A program made the translations under genes and the position numbers. A stretch of 64,000 bases of DNA, taken from CAWGMT01 sp963823675 (GTDB lineage: Bacteria > Planctomycetota > Planctomycetia > Isosphaerales > Isosphaeraceae). Below, one piece after another: positions 60,406 through 64,000 of the stretch (its first letter is position 1; each line of letters opens with the position of its first letter). The DNA is taken from contig CAWGMT010000019.1 of NCBI GenBank assembly GCA_963823675.1, positions 50,167 through 114,166 on the forward strand, given 5' to 3'. Under the pieces are notes generated by a model. It was not told the DNA's origin. It ran no database searches and was given only the letters and a program-made list of their open reading frames with translations.

Positions 60406-61946
60406 TCACGGGCTGAAGGAGCCCAGCGGGAAAGTCCTCGCCGGCCGGAAGCCGGCAGCGCCGTTACCGCTGGCCGGCACATCCCCGACACGGTTGGCAC
60501 AGCGGGCGTTCGACGCAGGAAAGGAGTACTCGCCGCCACACAAAACACGGCTATCCTTACCTTTAATTTCCAGCATATCCTCTTTATCCACAATAACCGA
60601 TTTTGGTTCTTTGGGATTGTCCTTATATCTTTCCTGACACCAGCACCAGACGTTGCCGTGCAGGTCGAACAAGCCCAGGTCGTTGGGCTTCTTGCTGCCC
60701 ACCGGCCAGGTTCGGTCCTGGGCATTGTGTATGTACCAGGCATATTTGTCCAGCAACTCTTCGGTCTGGCCGAAATAGCGGCTCGTGGTCGCCCCGGCCG
60801 GCAGGCGTATTCCATCTCCGCTTGCGTCGGCAGCCGATAGCCGCTGCGCTCCAGATGATCTCTGGCCAGCTTCATGCCCTCCTTGAATTCCGGATCCGTT
60901 CGCTTGGGAGACAGCCCACTGCTCGCCGCTAACGGACGCAACGAGCCGGCCAACCGCCCGACGCTGCTGCCGGCCAGCGCCGGCAGAGGATCCAGGGGTT
61001 CGTAACACCATTCGCTTTGGGGCAGTCCCTCTTGCTCGCTCAGCCAGTTGCAGTAGGCCGCCGCCTTATACCAATTCATGCCGATCACAGGGCTGTCGCC
61101 GGTGCGTGCCCAGGGCTCAATTTCACCAATGCCGTAGCGAGCCTTGAACTTCCGGTATTGCTCCAGCGTCACCGGCTTGGCAGCCAGCGCGAACGTCCGA
61201 CCTATCCGCCTCTTGTGCTGATTTTCCCCAGGTAGTCTGCCCGCTTCCTTCTCCGGCGAGCCCATGAGGAACTCTACCGGCCCGGGGATCACCACCATGG
61301 TCTGACCCTGGCCATTGACATACCACTGCGGCCTCGCCTGGTCTTTATCCTTGGCCAAAACCTGCTGGATGTCCACCAGGCGTTTCGCCTGCATGACGCC
61401 GTCGCTGGCCCATTCCTGGTCCGTCCGGGCCAGCCAAGCCTCCTCATGCCACTGCCGCAAGAGCCATTCCACCGCCGCGTGCAGTCCCGGGTCGGCGTCC
61501 TTGCGATAGATCTCCTGCAACTGCTCTACCAGCCGCTTCTTCTCCTCGGGCTGCCATCTCGCTTCTGCAAACTCCTCCGGGCCGAGGCTCAAGAGCAACG
61601 CCCGCCGGATTGTCACATCCGGTTCATCCGCCAGCCGCTCGACCAGCGCGTCGGCATCGGCACCCAGCGGCCCTAACCGATGGATGAGATAGCTGCGCAC
61701 CCTGGGATCGGGACTGTGCCGCAGCAGCGGCCAGACCTTGGCTGGCTGATTGATCCGCAGCAGGGCTACCGCCGCATTGGCCTGCCGCTTGGCAAGGTTC
61801 TCCTTGGCATCCTCCTGGGCATCGGGCGGCAGCTTTTTGTCGATCTCGCCAGTGAGCACGGGCAGTCCCCGCTCGCCTTGGGCCGCGAATGCCGGATAGA
61901 TCACGGCGAACTGCTTGTCGTCAGCGTCCATGAGAAGGTCGGCCAA
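60406..61946 (-). CDS. FGE/SUMF1-domain C-terminal part of the nSTAND protein
   Basis: Continuation of the gene that enters from beyond 64000. HEAT-like helical repeats (AKRQANAAVALLRINQPAKV, PDPRVRSYLIHRLGPLGADA, DVTIRRALLLSLGPEEFAEA) are followed by a formylglycine-generating-enzyme/sulfatase-modifying-factor domain: MVVIPGPVEFLMGSPEKEAG, FALAAKPVTLEQYRKFKARY, PVIGMNWYKAAAYCNWLSEQ, GYRLPTQAEMEYACR. At about 60800 the frame shifts; the rest (LGLFDLHGNVWCWCQERYKD, RVLCGGEYSFPASNARCANR, GFRPARTF) reaches TGA at 60406. In such fusions the FGE fold is usually a binding or signalling module; oxidation of a sulfatase is not implied. Confidence 0.75.
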
Positions 61947-64000
61947 AACCCGCGGCTGGTCGGCGCAGTAGTCGGCCAGCAGGTTCGTTGCCAGGGTGCG
62001 TTCCGCCGCACGCTCGTGCCGCGCTGCGATCTCGGAAGACGTCGGCCAGCGGAACTCGCAACCACTTCTTCACGGGCCGGAATGCCTCGCTCCACTGGCC
62101 CAAGTACACCGGGTTTTCCAGCACAAGATCGTTGACCACCAGAGGGCTGCACTTCGCCCAGTTTTCACTCTCCGGGTCGTACTTCGTCAGCGCCGCTGCC
62201 GCCCGCAGCCGCTTCGGTTCCTTGCCTTTTTCCGGCTTCACGGCGACCGCCCAAAGGTTCTCCAGCAAACCATCGCTGTGTGCGGCCAGAGCGTCACGGA
62301 GCACCGGAACTTCGTGCGGTGCGGCGTCGAGCAGCCGATCAGCGAGGTACGTGGCCTGCGTGCCGTCCACGGGCAATAGGGCGAGGCTGGTGTGGAGCTT
62401 CTGCCGGGATTTGTCTGCCGCCTTGTCGTACTCCTCACGCAAGAGCGGATTGGTCCATTGGCGATACTCGGCCATTCCGTCGATCATGGCTGGCACTTGG
62501 GCCGTATTCGCATTGAGGACTGCTTGCACCAGTCCGGCGGCATCGGTTGCGTTCCGCTGTTCGACGACCTGTCCCCGGACTATCAAGCCCGTGAGTGTGG
62601 CAACCGCCAGTAGCAGAGCCAGCGCAGCCCCTCTTACCGCATGGTAACGGGCCGCTCTTCGCGTCGTTTTCTGCTGCGGCGGGGCCCAGCTCTTCTTCCT
62701 GGTGAAGAGTCGGATATTGGACCATTCCCCCACCAGGCAGGCAGGTGGCGGTTTTCCGGCTTGGCATTCCACTGGGCTGCTCGTTCGGCAAGCCGCAGTT
62801 CGGCCCGCCCTCTTCTGGTGTCCTTCTGCTTGCGGGTCAGCCATTCCCGGAGCGATGGGACCAAGTAATCGTGGGTAAGTTGATAGTAGCGGGTGGCGCG
62901 TAGCCCGACGCGCAAGCGAGGGTCGTGGCTCTCCCTCTGCCGCTGCCTCGCTTGCGCGTTGTGCTAACAGATCATCTTCCTTCCCTTCGGGGTCGGTCGG
63001 TGTGATCAGGCGGATTACATTGTCGAGAATGCGAATCAGGTCATCGAAGTCTTCCGGGCGGTTCCCATAACCGGACGCTTCCCGCAACTCCGCATGCGAC
63101 CGCATGTGGCCCTTGATGTCGCTGCCGGTTTCGGGCAAAAGGGCGTGTAGGCGGCTCGGGCCGCTCCCTGGTGATAGCGATGTTCCGGTGGAGCGGTGGC
63201 CGCACTGAACGTCTCTTCGAGGAACGTGACGCCCACGCCCTCGGTGCCGCCGACTTCCTTCAACGTCGCGGGCGTCCATGACTTGTCCTTCATCATTTCC
63301 GCAAACAAAGCCAGCCGCACGCAGATGACCTTGCCTTCTTTGGCCAATCCATGAACGGCCTGTTGCAAGAATGCTTTTTGCCACTTGCTCGTTTCCTTGG
63401 CATGATCGGGCAACGCACCAAATGCCCGACCGAAAGCTGCCAGCACCTTCTCGGCGTGGCGAACCGGGAAGAGATCGACAGCAGCAGAGTTCTGTCCTTC
63501 GAGGACACGGACTTCCAACTCCCGCATAAAGCAAGTCGTCGCCATCCAGAAATCATCTCGTACCATGACGATACATTGCAATCGCCCACCATCGCACTGC
63601 CGCAGGGATTGCACCAGGTCCGTCTGCTCTTCTTCCTTTTTCGCATGAAGCCATTGCTCGAACTGGTCAAGGACGATCAGCACTTTTTTTCCCGAGGAAC
63701 TCCCTTGTCCTCGTCGGATTGCAGCCAGTGTCTCTCTCAGACCCAAGCTGTCCGGCAGGGCCGGACAGCGGTTCCGCAGATTGTTGAGCAAGCGAATTCC
63801 TGTTTCCGCAGCGGTCGCTTCGACGTAGACGGCGATTACGTTCTCCGACAGTCGGGGCAATAACCCCGCTTTGACCAATGATGATTTGCCACATCCACTT
63901 GGACCATAGATGAGGCCCACCGAGAACGTCTTATCGAGGTCCGTCTCCTCGATGCGAGTCCTCCAGAACCGAATGCTGTCGGGCAATCCTTCTCGGTCAC
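61921..64000 (-). CDS. nSTAND1-type NTPase with transmembrane segment (5' end outside window)
   Basis: Enters from the right edge in frame (LPDSIRFWRTRIEETDLDKT). P-loop IYGPSGCGKSSLVKAGLLPR near 63900, Walker B KKVLIVLDQFEQWL near 63680, VRDDFWMATTCFM sensor region: an nSTAND1 ATPase. After a shift near 63155 come DFDDLIRILDNVIRLITPTD and, after others near 62930 and 62730, YYQLTHDYLVPSLREWL and a membrane helix (ALALLLAVATLTGLIVRG near 62600). HEAT-like repeats then continue to another shift near 61990. A kinase domain is expected upstream, outside the window. With the FGE part it forms one signalling protein. Confidence 0.75.

Overview
The window looks like chromosome of a GC-rich planctomycete, most likely of the Isosphaeraceae type. 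The evidence is giant surface proteins, one opening with an LEPR-XLL-type motif (DRLEVRCLL), an ECF sigma factor continued by a membrane segment and a protease-like domain, a Ser/Thr kinase with a TPR tail, an nSTAND NTPase joined to a formylglycine-generating-enzyme (FGE) domain, and PIN toxin-antitoxin pairs. No rRNA, complete tRNA or CRISPR array is visible. The taxonomy is inferred from gene style only.

Layout. 1-14.6 kb: the 3' part of one giant secreted repeat protein, broken by many frameshifts. 14.7-17.4 kb: TPR-sulfotransferase and a VOC-fold protein. 17.8-19.5 kb: remnant of a sigma factor/TM/protease fusion with an internal deletion. 19.5-22.9 kb: secreted BNR/sortilin-like propeller. 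23-25.4 kb: repeat-rich spacer (30-bp x2, 73-bp x4, a perfect 21-bp hairpin), a broken toxin-antitoxin pair and a small membrane protein. 25.6-32.0 kb: a second giant surface protein. 32-34.6 kb: gene-poor junk with a WYL-regulator remnant and the first integration scars.

34.2-55.3 kb is an accessory island bracketed and subdivided by 3'-tRNA scars joined to sequence that resembles integrase C-termini (tRNA-Leu type at 34.2, 40.5 and 53.4 kb; tRNA-Pro type at 34.5 and 55.3 kb). It carries a TIR/NB-ARC/WD40 protein, an alpha/beta hydrolase, a 194-bp IS21-type MITE with 8-bp target duplications, an integrase fragment, a two-gene operon (HEPN-like TIGR02391 protein plus a helicase with a predicted C-terminal PD-(D/E)XK nuclease), a complete 4.4-kb IS21-family element whose IstA/IstB genes share an operon with a ParB-like and a double zinc-finger gene, an autoregulated-looking RHH-YfbU gene, a RAYT (Y1) transposase surrounded by copies of its terminal repeat, two PIN toxin-antitoxin operons, and an esterase cut by the same terminal repeat. 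55.7-64 kb: kinase/TPR gene, a TPR remnant, and the nSTAND-FGE gene that runs off the window.

The long GC-rich backbone genes are full of frameshifts, while nearly all island genes are intact. This is either homopolymer-type assembly error or real decay and decides how the backbone entries should be read. The best candidates for something undescribed are the HEPN/helicase-nuclease operon, the TIR-STAND gene between two directly repeated tRNA-Leu scars, and the four-gene IS21 element with its MITE.
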